Source of the DNA: Rotaria socialis
Lineage: Eukaryota > Rotifera > Eurotatoria > Philodinida > Philodinidae
Length of the DNA stretch: 64,000 nucleotides
Assembly: GCA_905331475.1 (NCBI GenBank)
Contig: CAJNYU010001196.1
Location: 18,817 to 82,816 of the forward strand
Reading direction: 5' to 3'
Positions 38,146 to 50,588 of this stretch are shown here, one piece after another. The translations under genes and the position numbers were made by a program. Each line of letters opens with the position of its first letter. Positions within the stretch are counted from its first letter, which is position 1. The notes below the pieces were generated by a model. The model was not told the DNA's origin and searched no databases. It was given only the letters and a program-made list of their open reading frames with translations.

Positions 38146-39159
38146 TTAATTTTCATGTATCTCTTCAATTATTACCGGAAGATCTTTATAAAAATCGTGA
38201 ACATTTCGTTTAGCTTCTTTTAAATGTTGGCGATCACCTTAAAAGATGTGGGATTTAATTAAAACTTGTTTTTAAGAAAGTAAAGATATCAACTAACCTT
38301 GAAAAATCCATTCACCATGACAATGATCATGACCAATATCTGTTGTACCAGGTGCTACTGACCAAGTTTGTGGCAGTGAAAAATTTAGCATATGCAATTT
38401 GTACAATTGATGATATTTTTGAAATAGCGGACCAAAGAAATTGTATTTCACTCGGAAAGAAGCTTGTTCTATCAACGTACTATGATTAAAAGATGTATGA
38501 ATTAACGAATAAAAGAACTGAAATTTTCCAATATGATTTTCTTTTTACCTTGTAAACCATATTTGAATATTGTTCATAGTTGTTGAGCCTAATTTAAATT
38601 CTTTTGATTTTGATATCTGTGGCAGACTAACATGAAGAAATTCTTCGCGTGGATCATACGTGAATTGAACATTAGATGATAGTATTTCATGCGGAAGTTC
38701 ACCCCAATTTTCTTTGATAAATATATCTTGTGGATGTATTTCAATGGTTGAAACATTATCTTTTCCAATACTTTCAATTACATTTTTATATTCAAGTAAT
38801 ACATTCCGAGTAGTGTCTAAGAGAAGTCAACGCATCAAAACAATTTATAAATTGAAAAATGTTTTACTCGCAACATCAAATGGAATAGTTAAATAACCTG
38901 ATCCACTTCTATCTGGATTTTTCAACAAAGTTCTATCTTCTAGAACAAAATAAGCTTCTGTTGGACGATCACTTGACCAATCGATCACATCACCAAAGTT
39001 AACATCCCACTCAATTGGTACAGAACTTCGTTTTTCTGAAAAATCTTTCAATTCAGAAGCAGGTATTGAAAGACCATTTCTTAGTTTTAATGTTTCTGGT
39101 TGATTGACTAAATCGAAATATCGTGCTGGCTGTCCATTACTTATACTCGCTGAAGCCAT
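38146..39159 (-). CDS. unknown paralogue B of a tandem pair (277 aa)
   Basis: Four exons on the minus strand (39159-38868, 38816-38549, 38479-38298, 38237-38146) join in phase to 277 residues. It resembles the gene immediately upstream. Shared blocks include YFDLVNQP versus YFDFVAQP, DWSSDRPTEAYFV versus SWSEGRPTEIFFV, and TLLKNPD-SGSGYLTIP. Toward the C-terminus both have a short Gly/Thr-rich segment before a His/Cys-containing GEW motif (HCHGEWIFQG here) and a charged helix. I recognise no known domain. No signal peptide or membrane segment is visible, so it is probably cytosolic. It lies 66 bp downstream of its paralogue on the same strand, indicating tandem duplication. Confidence 0.75.
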
Positions 39160-39225
39160 GGTTGAAAATTATCTTCTATTTCTCTTTTTTTTATTCTTTT
39201 TTAATCTACAATAAAAATCATTTAA

Positions 39226-40480
39226 TTATTTAATTTCAATATTAAGCCCTTTATAATGTTTATTGATTGCTTCGCGAGCATTGTTTTTCGTTTTCTCTGG
39301 TCCTGTACATTTCCATTCTCCTTGTATTTTACTGTCACTAAACATCACTGAACCGTGTTGTTCACATTGCCATCCAGTTGGTAAACCGATAATAATACCA
39401 CGAGGAACCTTAGTACATGTATTCTTGCCGTCGAAATCATATTTAACAATGAATTCAGCTTTTGTTTCATCACTTGTTGATAACCATTGAAGAATATCAT
39501 CTGTTTTAGTTGTGCCTAATGGGAAATGTTGACTTCGATTAGGATTTGATGTAATTGTAACATAAAGGATTTCATCATTCGGGTCAAATGAATATGTTAC
39601 ATCAGTTCGATTCTTGATTGATATTGGTAATTGCTGTTTCGAGAAATTTTTCAGAAAAAACAAATCAGTTGGTGCAAGTTCAATAGATGATACATAATTA
39701 CGACCAATTGAATCCAGAACAGAAGAGAAATAATCGATTGCATCCGAAAATTGACAAGTTATTGATAGTGGTATTGTTAAATAACCGGAACCAGATGTAT
39801 CGGGATTCTTCAAAAGTGTTCCTTCTGATGTAACACTAAGGAAAATAACATAGATACATTCTAAAGGAAACAACTTTGTTTATGCTTTAAAATAAACTTA
39901 CAAGAAAATTTCTGTTGGTCGACCTTCACTCCATGAAAATACATCACCTGGTTTAACATCCCAATCATCAGATACTTTCAATGATTTCGGTGGCTTTGAC
40001 AGCTGAATGAATTTGCCTGTCGATTTTGATTTAATACATAGATTGGGTTGAGCAACAAAGTCAAAATAAATTGCTTTTCCTTGTTGACTCTATATAAAGA
40101 AAATAAAAGATCGAAGTGCATAAGAAAGGAAAACATAACTAAAAAGAATTGACGAATAAACAATACGAAGCGAGCAAAATGAATTTTATTCAAATATATA
40201 ATGACACTCATAAATGTCGAACAGTGTAAAACGGTGGCAAAAATAGAAATAACTATTTTTTTCCACAAATATGTAGAATAATTTGAATAGGATCGAAATC
40301 TTTTTAGTGCCATCTTATTTTCAGCGTTTATTAAAAGTAATCTTTTTGTGAAAATAAAGAATCAAGCGAATGTATATAATTGTAACTTACGTCAGGTGTT
40401 GCTGACATTGCTAAGACCTTTTTTGGTCGATTGAGTTGATTGCTTGTTGTAGTTCGGCGTTTTCGTCGAATTTTCGGCAT
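39226..40480 (-). CDS. unknown paralogue A of a tandem pair (295 aa)
   Basis: Three exons on the minus strand (40480-40391, 40089-39902, 39835-39226) join in phase to 295 residues. The first exon encodes a very basic N-terminus (MPKIRRKRRTTTSNQLNRPK), possibly a nuclear or nucleolar signal, that paralogue B lacks. The body follows B: KAIYFDFVAQPN, DWDVKPGDVFSWSEGRPTE, TLLKNPDTSGSGYLTIP, FSFDP-like and GTTKTDDILQW blocks, then GIIIGLPTGWQCEQHGSV, QGEWKC and a Lys-rich C-terminus. The repeated strand-like pattern suggests a beta-rich fold, but I cannot name a family. Its first intron (301 bp) is long for this window. A loss in B of two introns seen in A, or the reverse, distinguishes the pair. 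Confidence 0.75.
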
Positions 40481-43400
40481 AATTTCTTGTTTTCTATAAA
40501 ACAAAATAAATATTTAATACTAAGATAATCGCGCTGAATACTTTCAAAATTCATTGACAATATTTTATTTCTATATATAGATTAAAATTCACAAGAATCA
40601 TAATAATTTTTAGAAAATTATTAAAGAAAATAAATAAACATTTGAACACACACAAATAGATTTAAATTTATATCTTCTGTTAAAAATCTATTTTATTGTA
40701 ATAAAGATGAAATATAAATCATGTTGCCTATTTTGTCATATTTCATAAAAAAAATACAGTATACTGAATAGGTATACATGAAAGCAAGATAACGTAAAAG
40801 CAGTCATCAATGTTGATGTGTTGTTCTTGAAAGTATTTGATGATTTGTATCATTTTACATCTGGTTCAGTATTTATGATATTCGTACTGTTGTTCTGTAT
40901 GCTGTTTTATGCTATAGAAAATAGCTAAAATAATTTTAAAAATAAAAGTACAATACAGTCTGTAATACAACAAAATCCAAAGACGTACACAGAATTCAAA
41001 TTCAAGAGACCTAATGATATGATGCACTATGTGATAGAATGGTTATATGATTTTGACAAAAATTAGAAAATAGTCATGCAGGTTCTTATTCTTGCAAGTC
41101 ATTTATTGATACAAATCAAAATGAGTTGAGACTAAGCCAAGGATTTACGAAAATCATCCAAAAAAGAATCGATAATTGATATTCTGAAACAAATAGAAGA
41201 AAAAAAAGCCTTCAGTAAAATGTCTATTATTTTTCATGATAAACTTTAATACGAAATCTATGATAAGCATCAGTCTTTAAAGATGAATCATGGTCACCAG
41301 CATTTGTCATAATCGTTATTGACGTCATGAAATACGAGAATTGTCAAAAACAACAATTCAATTGATAATGCGTTGGCGAAAATGTTTGATAGGTTAAGGA
41401 AAGTGAAATTTTCTTTATTTTAGTTCTATTGCACGCAAATTCAAAAATAAATTAGTAACAGTAAATCGGATCAAATATTATCGTTTTATGAAATGTTTGA
41501 TTTTTTTAAATAGCGAAATTCTACTTGAAAATTTAGAAGTACATGGATCAACAAAACATGTCAAACCTATTTTATGAGAAGGTTTTATGATTCTCTATCT
41601 CCTAATTATTCATGCTAGTTTTTATGATCTAGTTTTTTGTACAATTTGAAAAGATTACGACTGTTTTCATACAATAGTAATAGTATAGTATCACAAGTGC
41701 TATAGTAAACATTCATTTGTTTATTTAAGTCAAATTGATTGATGAAAGAGAAGAATAAATTAATATCAAAACATCTTTGACTCTATTGTGAATAATCGCT
41801 ATATAATAAAATTCTAGTGCACAACAATAATAGAAATTTACTAATGTTGCATTGACGTTTAATTACGTTTCCTTCATGAAGTAAAACATGACATTCTTCC
41901 GTATCATTCATTATTGTGGATAAAATGTTGAGAAGTCTACGAGAATTTTTGAATTGCTCTACATGTGAGCTGAATATCGATAAATATAAATCCCATTGTC
42001 TTCGCCCAAATTCAATATATTTCCTGATCGCTTATTCTGTTTGTCTCGCTATGAATAGACATAAAGATGTATAGAAACATAAATTTTCTTATAAGATTTT
42101 TCATTGAATCATAGAGAATATTTATCACAGGATGATCGTTAAAACTTTTCAATGAATCAATTTAAGAAAAATAATTTAATTCTTTTCTACCGTCTTGCAA
42201 TTTGTTTTCTCTGCCATTGATACAAAGAATAAAAACAATCTCACAGTTTATTCGTTTAACGTAATGAAAAATATCCGCTGAGTAAATTTACTACTATTCA
42301 TCATTTTAAAATTCGTTCGAGCTAGTCGTTGTTTAGTGAATTTTTTGATTTTATTAAACTTTATTCTTCTTTGTAATGATAGTTTCTATTGAAGTATCCA
42401 AAAAAAAAGGGAAATTTGTTTTTTCGAATACCAAATGTTTGATAATTATTTCATAGTATACCTTAACTATTTAATAAAAATATACCCAGCAAAAAATGAT
42501 TTCTCATCTTTTTGTCATTATTAGTTCACTGTAAGTGATTAAGATTCGGGAAAAATAAATACAATTTAAAAAAATCATTAGCAAAGTCCTCAATGTTTGT
42601 ATTATAGTAAAAATAAATAACAATTATGCAGTATAGAATAAAGCATTGTAACCAATAGAAAATAATGATGTTGATTTTATATTGGGTATTATTACATAGG
42701 AGGAAATAACATTGATTTCAGTTTTTATTAGAAAACAATGAATTTTAATCGCAAAAAAGGAACTTATATAAATAAATAGATCAAAATAATAACGTAAAAA
42801 ATAATAATATGTCAAGGAGAGATAATAACTGATTTATTTTGAGATAATTTAATGTTGTAACAATAAAAGAACAAACATATAATGTGTCACAGAGTTTCAT
42901 AATACATATTAATACTTCAGAATCAAAAAAAATAATTATAGTGGATTATTAAATGTTAATATATGACATGAATAATTATGAAACTTTATAAGAAGTCGCA
43001 TTAGTACCGACACGAATTTTAAAATGAGATCTTTCTAATCAATCATCAGAAAATTCCGAACATAATTAATCAAGTATTGACTTTTATTGAAATTCATGCT
43101 CTAGACTTTTTATTGTTATTCGTATGTACGAGATATGTACTTCCTATTAGACTAATATGATTCTCATCAAATGATTATTTACCACAAGAGGCTTATTGGC
43201 ATTAGTTCTAATTTAAAACACAACCAGTAATCTATGATAAATTATATGATAATAAAAAATATCAGACTTACCAGAAGATTTCAAATCGTGTAAACATAAA
43301 TATTATTAATATTTTCGTTTTATTACCTAAATATGACATATTTATTAAATAGTTATTTAAAAAACGACCGATAAAATATATCTAAAATGTAATCAATATT

Positions 43401-43726
43401 ATTTCAATTACAGACATGCAGTTTATTCTTTTTGATGTTTAATATAATTTTGTTTCGAAATCAAAAACCAAAAGAGAATATTTTCTGTTATGCATTTTAT
43501 TCATTAGGAAAAAAGGAACGAACGTCTATCAATAATGTTTAATGATATGATCTTCATGAAAGTACAAATAATTGGTTTTATTTTTGTCTTTTCAAGATTT
43601 TGATATATATATATATATATCCGAGATATAGTCTATACACTTTCAGTGATTTTGTACAGGCTTGAGAAGGTAAAAAAAAAACGTATGAGAAAATAGTTTC
43701 AAATATTTGTCGTATAATTATTTCAA
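40481..43726. other. noncoding stretch
   Basis: Long AT-rich interval. I find no exon chain, RNA gene or repeat apart from a TA run near 43600. Promoter sequence for paralogue A should lie at its left end. Confidence 0.5.
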
Positions 43727-44802
43727 TTATTGAGCTTTTGTTTTGTTATTTCCATGCGATGTCGTTGAATAAAGTGTATATGTTGGTTGATTTGACGATG
43801 AACGAACAACTGTTGATGCTTTAACTGATGAAATGGTTGGAGTTACATTTAAAATAGATACGTTTTGTATTGACGATGCTGTTGACTTCTTATTATTCCA
43901 AAAATCGACAATCTGCTGACGAATGAATGGAATCAATTGACGATTACGAATACCGGGTATGAGACAGATTAAAAGAGCTAAAAGAATTAATATCAATATT
44001 GTTCTAGCTGTCGAGAAAAACAAAAATAAATTACTTGTTAAGTAACTAAGAAGAAGATTATCAACACGTTGACCGCAAAATGCAATAAACGAAAGCAAAA
44101 TTGCACCCAACATTAAATACTAAAATAAGAATTAAATCGGAACCAAATTAAAATCCTTGTATTAATATATTACCATAAGTGGTCGTTCTTTACGCATTTT
44201 TAAAGCTGATTCACATAATTGTTTAATATGTTGTTCGAAATTAGCGATTCGTTCGCATAATCGAGTATATTTAGCATCTTTAACTGATGTCCTACAATAA
44301 ATATAGATAGATGATGAATAGTTAGATGGATGATGATTATTTAATAACTGACCAATGTTCATTTTTAAAAAGCATTCGAATTCCGATTGGTACAAGCAAA
44401 TCAATAAGAACAAAGGCCAGAATAACACAACTAACAAGCGTTAATACAGGTGGATTTGCTTGAAGTATAAAACTATTATTTAGCAATAATAAAATATGTT
44501 TGTTTCAGCAAAAATTAAAAAATAATCTTACATGAAAATAAAAGTAATAATACCAAAAATAATGAATGGATCATATTTATTTTCCCATTCAAGTAATTTG
44601 TTTAAAGGTAGTAAGATATTTCGCCATATTGCTAAAGATTGCTTTAATTCTTCCGTACGATCTCTTAAATCCTTTGAATATGAAACTTAGATTAGAAATA
44701 AATTATTTTTATAAAAATGTTCAATCTTACATCAGGTTGTAATGATGACTTTTTCATTGTGAATGTTGATGCTACCGAAGAATCACTGGTACGCGAAGAC
44801 AT
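43727..44802 (-). CDS. ARL6IP1: ARL6IP1-like ER membrane-shaping protein
   Basis: Five exons on the minus strand (44802-44731, 44671-44532, 44472-44353, 44291-44174, 44119-43727) join in phase to 280 residues, versus about 203 in human ARL6IP1. After a Ser/Thr-rich head comes the family pattern: WRNILLPLNKLLEWENKYDP, then a hydrophobic hairpin (FIIFGIITFIFI, then VLTLVSCVILAFVLIDLLVP). A soluble segment follows (LCERIANFEQHIKQLC), then RKERPLM. A second hydrophobic hairpin contains CGQRVDNLLLSYL and TILILILLALLICLIPG. This matches ARL6IP1, a reticulon-like protein that bends ER tubules. The C-terminal 70 residues (Ser/Thr/Asn rich) are an extension. Donor choice at exon 3 (44353) is set by frame. 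Confidence 0.8.
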
Positions 44803-45134
44803 CAAGTTTTCAAAGCCAAAATCTACAAATAACTAAATGGAATTGTTTCTTTTTCCGAAAATTTCAAATCTGAACAATAAAATGAAAATATCATTGGACA
44901 GATCTTGTTTTATTTTTTATAATTTATTAACTAGATGAAATTCAATATATGCAAGGAACAAAGTGACTAGTTAAAAACAAAAACAAGAGGCAGAAGTAAA
45001 CAATCATATTTCAATAAGCATAAGACGAAGTGAAAACAAAAGAGCACGATTAGTGGGAAATATCCACAAATATACATTTTCAAAAACGCAATGAATAAGT
45101 TCTAATGCAGATAGGAAAAAAAACAAAAGGAAAT
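44803..45134. other. short intergenic gap
   Basis: About 330 bp between the ARL6IP1-like start and the end of the first LITAF-domain gene, both on the minus strand. It should contain the promoter of the former and the 3' UTR of the latter. No other element is seen. Confidence 0.5.
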
Positions 45135-45739
45135 TCAAAGAATTTTTCGACGACCAATTATAGCGGAACAATGAGGACATATGTGAGTAACATCTTGGCA
45201 TGATATTGCACAAAATGGAATTACACAGCATGGAATACAACTAAAAGAAAATAAACTATCGAAAGAAAACAAATAAAAATCTTTCTTTTTACCCTATAAC
45301 CGTGAGTAATAAACACATGAGCCATGCAAATGAACCAGAATCCTAAATAGATAAAAATATTGAATGAAAACATTTTTGCCATCTTATTCATGCATACATA
45401 ATCGACTCGTGTCATAATTTGCTGATGGCATTGAGGACAAACACAATTAATTGGATTGCGGCCAACATGAACAGAATGCGTGCGAACTAGAATTGTTCCA
45501 CTCGGTGATACCGGTACTTGTTGATACGATGCTTGACTATCTAAAGGTTATTTTTATTCTAAGCTACCAGTCAACACACGCACACAATTCTTAAAACACT
45601 TACAATTGGGAGCATCATTTGAAGCTATTTCATATACTGGTACACCTTTGTAAGCACCTTTGGATGTCACTACATTTGAGGGACCGCTTGGTGTTGTTAA
45701 GCCAGGATATGGTGGAGGAGCGTCTTCATATGAATACAT
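45135..45739 (-). CDS. LITAF-domain protein 1
   Basis: Three exons on the minus strand (45739-45604, 45540-45336, 45240-45135) join in phase to 148 residues. The N-terminus is Pro-rich with a PPPYPG motif, typical of LITAF proteins that bind WW or ESCRT partners. The LITAF domain has CVCPQC, MTRVDY, a hydrophobic membrane-inserting stretch, then CCIPCCVIPFC, and CQDVTHICPHC closing the zinc knuckle. LITAF proteins sit on late endosome/lysosome membranes. The second intron needs a weak GTTCAT donor at 45335 to keep the frame and the family length, so that boundary is the least certain. The hydrophobic part, with Lys and Met residues, is more divergent than in the two sister genes. Confidence 0.78.
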
Positions 45740-46194
45740 TACGTGTTTAGAAAGCGAATAGTAAGGTTAAATGAAATAGAATGAATAAGTGAGAGGCTAT
45801 GTTATACAAAGAATAGAATATAAGAAGAAAAAAACTCGCTCAATCGAGAATGAGAGGAGTGCATGGCAAATGTTGTCAACAGAATGAAGAAAAGTAACAA
45901 ATCAATGCACACATGAGTCATAGATTGTCATAGGATTGGACATTAATTTGATATTTATAAGAAATAAATATTTTATCTTTAATTATAATTCAATCTTGTG
46001 GTTTAAATAATGATATGATGTTCAAAAATTCAAAAATTCATTAATAAAACATATTCACATCTAACTGTGATAGAGGTCGCTATATATGTCAATCGAATAC
46101 TAACCAATTATATACTTAGGGTATACCAAAAATTCCACGGTAGAAAAAACATATTATGAGCCTCACCTAACTTAATGACGCTCCCCCACCCCTG

Positions 46195-46297
46195 ATATGC
46201 AGTATCATAGAGCAGGCATATTACTATATATATTCGCGCAATAAAACTTTCAAAACTATGAATTTTGTCGAACTAAAGATCTCGTGGTCAGAACTTA
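46195..46297 (+). repeat. 103-bp direct repeat, copy 1
   Basis: It matches 46874-46976 with about seven differences, all transitions (ATATGCAGTATCATAG... to GTGG-CAGAACTT). Copy 1 lies inside the element, while copy 2 ends against the right terminal inverted repeat. Confidence 0.85.
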
Positions 46298-46631
46298 ATT
46301 TTATGAACGCATCAGGCAGAAAATAAGTCTTCTTTTTATTGAACTGCAGTAAAAATAAAAATGGTCAGTATAAAAATTATGATTGGAAAATACCAAAAAA
46401 GACTTTTTGCTCCTGCTTTGATGCAAGAATAAAAAAATAGCAATATTCAGTACAAAAGTAAGTGAGGCTGAGCCTCATCTTGTGAAATCTAGGTGAGGCT
46501 CAAGCCTCATGGATCTCAATGGCTCCGCCGCCACTGCTGCATATATTAGTCTTATATTGGATTTAATTCTAACAGTCATTTTGGAGAAAATCTATAATAT
46601 AGTGGCTATACCAATATCTAACAGATCCTTG

Positions 46632-46740
46632 TGGAATGTTCGGATACATTCTGGAATATTCTATGTTGTTTATTTGCCTCTCGTGTAACGTTCTATGACG
46701 TCACGTTCGAGAATATTACATTCCGATAGTATATATAGGT
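46632..46740 (+). promoter_or_regulatory. heat-shock-element-like promoter with TATA box
   Basis: GAATGTTC near 46634 and TTCTGGAATATTC near 46649-46661 give nGAAnnTTCn and nTTCnnGAAnnTTCn arrays, the heat-shock factor binding pattern. A palindromic TGACGTCA (CRE-type) follows near 46696, then TTCGAGAATATTACATTCC, a third imperfect HSE. TATATATAGG ends at 46739, about 55 bp before an ATG. The order HSE-HSE-TATA-leader-ATG resembles an hsp promoter. Function is inferred from motifs only. Confidence 0.55.
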
Positions 46741-46791
46741 GAAAGATCGTTCGATTTCAACTCATTTCATTTTTCAAACAAACTGTTAAAC

Positions 46792-46872
46792 ATGACTGAT
46801 GAATTTAATAGGAGCTATATCAAAATTCGAACTATTCAGGGGATAGATGCAAAAACAATCTACGAAGACTAA
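46792..46872 (+). pseudogene. truncated transposase N-terminus (26 aa)
   Basis: ATG 46792 opens a 26-codon frame reading MTDEFNRSYIKIRTIQGIDA and ending AKTIYED before TAA. The pattern R-Y-IKIR-QG-KTIYED resembles the helix-turn-helix start of mariner-family transposases. It ends where the 103-bp direct repeat begins, so the rest of the gene appears deleted. The reading is inferred from a short stretch. Confidence 0.5.
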
Positions 46873-46873
46873 T

Positions 46874-46976
46874 ATATGCAGTATCATAGAATAGGCATAT
46901 TGCTATATATATTCGCGCAGCAAAACTTTCAAAACTATGGATTTTGTCGAACTAAAGATCTCGTGGCCAGAACTTT
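46874..46976 (+). repeat. 103-bp direct repeat, copy 2
   Basis: The second copy of the 46195-46297 repeat. It ends against the right terminal inverted repeat and abuts the truncated transposase frame on its left, consistent with this being the native right end of the element. Confidence 0.85.
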
Positions 46977-49900
46977 TGGTATATCCTAAGTATATATATA
47001 TATATATAATTACACAATTCAATAATGTTTTCGAAAAGAAATTTCTGTTCGGTTAGAAAATTGGCATGCTATTTCTAGATGTTCATTCTATAGAGTTAGA
47101 TAAGATTCAAATATGATGTTCAAGAAACAGTATGCACAACTCTTTTACGAAGAACAGGAAAGTTATTTTTATCTTGTACACATCTCTTAGTGAGAGATTC
47201 CTCAAGTTTCTTTGAATCAAACAAAACATATGTTCCAAATATAGGACAACACGATTAATAAATTATTTTGTACTGAATTGATGATTTTTGTTATAGCATA
47301 CGTATACACTCGGTGTATGATTTGACCTGCTTCTCAATACTTCAATCATGAATACACTCTAATTACAAAAAAATGATTTCAATACAAAATATTCTGAAAA
47401 TGTTAAGTTACAACATTATTAGCTACATAGAAATAAACATTGGTCATATTGTGAACCGAACAGATAATAAAATCTATTTTATTAGAAACAATAAGAAAAT
47501 GATACTTTTAAACAGATTTCAATGAAGTATATTTTTCTTAATGGTCATACTTATTAATAGTACAACATACAAGCTATGATTTTTTTACTTCATTATTTTA
47601 TTATTTGAATGTCTTGATAAAAGAAAAAGATTCAATAATCGTTGTTGATAGATACGAAACTTGTGTAGTTTAACTTTCATCGATATGAACAGCTAATTTT
47701 TAATTGTCTGAATTTTCTGCATTAAAACTGATACGTTTCACGTTGGGTGAATACTGTTTAAATTTTAATCTGTATTAACATATTGAACCTAAATCTATAT
47801 ACCATTTATTATACTTCTATTTCTGCTCACTGTTAAATTAAAATAATTAGTTTTCTTAAGAAGTTGTTTTTTAGATTTCCTATAGTATCTTATCAATCAG
47901 ACTCAAACTAATATATCATAGAATATGTTTGTTGTCATCTACATGTAGTTTCAATTCAGCAATAAATTATGCAAGACATAGAAACCAAAGGATATATCGA
48001 AAAACGTAAAGATCTGGTGATGTCTTACAAAATACTTTCAAATACATGAAATATCGAAGCTTTGACATCTTGAAATCGAATTTTCTATGGTGAATATTTA
48101 ATGGTAACTACTGATATGCTTCTTTTTCGTAGTATTAGCATTATTCTAACACTCTTAGATAAATATATTTTGAGAATTATTTTTGTATATTGTTGAAATA
48201 CAGAAAATTACACCATATTTGATAATCCATATAGTCGTTGTCATTCCAATAAGACATGAAACTTTCATCAATGTATAACCAATTCAATGTATATTTTCGA
48301 ATCGTACTCATACAGATCAGCCATCACATAAAATTTTACTATCAAGAGTGTTATATTCTATCCATCATGCGCTCAACACAGAGTGGATCAAAACGCACCA
48401 GCAGCAATTAGAAACTAATTGACAGTCAAGAGACACAACAGACCTTGAAGTTCTTTAAATCTTTTGGAGTACATTATTTTGTCATTTGTGTTAACAATGA
48501 TACAAGAACTAGATTTTATTTTCTATTCTTTTCCTGATCAATATGTAATATACGCCATATTTTGAGAAAAAAAACAGATAAATTTTCCATCCTGATGATT
48601 TAGAATAAAATGCTATATAAATAAGAGAACTATAAAATCTTCAAATTATCTGAAACTTATGATATCATGATAAATGCTCAGTATTTTACAAGCTTTTGTA
48701 GCTATTCAAAGTCAATGACGAGTTAAATTAATTTCACAAACTATAGATAATAATTCGTGTTTTTTTAAGCAATCTTGTTTTAAAAGCTTATTCACATTTT
48801 TATCATGAAGTAAAACAGAAATTTTATTTCAATTTTCTCTTACATGGATTTTCTTTGCGTAAATCGGTTACATTAGAAATTCAACAAAAAAGAATTTTTC
48901 TAATATGGAGCTGATATGTAGAAAACGCATTTACACTAGTGAAAATTTTTATGTTGTTTTCACTCACCTTTGTTTTAGCATAGTGATTGAACAGATACAT
49001 AGCCTTTATTTATAAGAAAACTGTGACTGAGTCAATCGAAATATTTCGAAAATATTTGACCATTTCTTTAAATCATTAAATAAATTTTGAAACAATGAAA
49101 CATAAATGAAGGTACTTCATTCTCTAATTATCAGAACTCTATCACTCTAACGTATAATAATATGGAGATAGACGTGAACAAAGAGAAGACGCGCATCTGA
49201 AATAAAAACCTCTAGTAAAGATCTTTGCTAACTTAATTAGATGAGCATGTTGTATTTGTAAAAGAAGCGAGGAAATCTTTTGTGTTTTGTGTAGTGCTTT
49301 AAGTACATATCATGCTCTTTATAATTCATAAAAACCGTTCATATGTAATGAAATATCTTATTTACTTACACGGAAATTTTTTTAGTTATTACAATGTTTT
49401 TATTTACTCTCAGTATTCGAAAATGTGTGATGAAATAAGATGAAGAAACAACAATTTGTAATCGATTCGCATTGAATGTCAACTAAATATTAATCTTTTA
49501 CTAGTTAAAACGTAGAATAAGTATATGAATGTATTCATTTCTTGTCGAACTTTCAATTTTATGATTCTCTCATTATATTCCATAAGATAATCTCCATGAA
49601 CAACTTTTAGATATTAAAATAAATAAAAAAAGGATCATTTTATATATCTTCAAATTTCTATGCTTATTTCTATTTTTTCAATTGATGGCAATGATCGATT
49701 ATATAAGTAGAAATTGAAATGAACTTATACTTGTTCTATAGGATGTTAGTTATCTATATCATATCGAAAATATCGAGCAAAATTCCAGCGAACGTCATCA
49801 ACTGTTTGTTTTTCTATATATTAGTAATACTATTGATTCTGCAGACATCTGTAATAGAAAAGAGTTCTCATTGCAATACTGCAATATTCTATTTTATCTA

Positions 49901-50588
49901 TAAGATAAAGTTATTGTCAAACCTATTTATAATCAATAGAACAGCAAATTGTTTGTTTTTGTCTAAAAATAAAATTAATGTAAAAGAGGTCTTTTCATCG
50001 TAGGTTAAAACTAGATCATGAAATTAAATCTTCTGCCTAAATATCTGTACAGAAAAATCACATGATGGCATTCAACAGAATCTTTCTGTCTGATAAAAGA
50101 AAGAAATAGCAAAGTGTACCTTCATTTTAAATTTATCTTTTCTCAAATGAAACCTCATTTTATATGAACCAAAATATAGGAAAGATCGTAGTAATATACA
50201 TTCTAGAAAACAAAGTAGCATTCGGAAACAGTTTCAATTTTAACAATTATGACATATTATTTAAAGTAATTTTTCTACATCAGTTTGCAATTACTATATT
50301 TTCTTAATATGTTACCGTAGAGACACGTAAAACATAAAAAAAGCTGTGTAACTTAAGCAATCACACGATTCCTAACTTCCTATTCTAACAATGTTAACTT
50401 TATTGCCAAAAGCAAGGGTAAACAATATCTCTTTGTTCGTTTTATTCTTTTTTCTTTAGTACTGTTGCTATCGCAACATTGTTCTACTTGCATTATTGCC
50501 GTTCGTCGCTTTCATATAAATAAAAGTATTTTTTATTTTGCTGTCATTCTTATTCTGCTAGATATCACATAAAAAACTAGAAAACAAA

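Larger units (their letters stand above)
46113..46992 (+). mobile_element. mariner/Tc1-like nonautonomous element
   Basis: The ends form 19-bp terminal inverted repeats: TACTTAGGGTATACCAAAA at 46113-46131 and its complement at 46974-46992 with one mismatch. TA dinucleotides flank both ends, as for Tc1/mariner insertions, though the site is TA-rich. Inside are a short frame resembling the N-terminus of a mariner transposase (46792-46872), a promoter-like block (46630-46740) and two 103-bp direct repeats, one of them adjoining the right terminus. Sequence at 46150-46190 and 46460-46550 (GAGCCTCACCT, GGCTCCGCCGCCAC) also looks transposon-derived, so this may be a nested or internally deleted copy. 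Confidence 0.75.
45740..50588. other. intergenic stretch holding a mariner-like element
   Basis: Apart from the transposon-like element at 46113-46992, I see only AT-rich DNA. An open frame at 49719-50003 is Ile/Phe/Leu-rich and unsupported. The right end contains the promoter of the second LITAF-domain gene. Confidence 0.5.

Noticed and set aside
45004-45240. Minus-strand 78-codon frame over the last LITAF1 exon
   Set aside because: It is a shifted reading. The frame with CCIPCCVIPFC and CPHC fits the LITAF family and joins exon 2.
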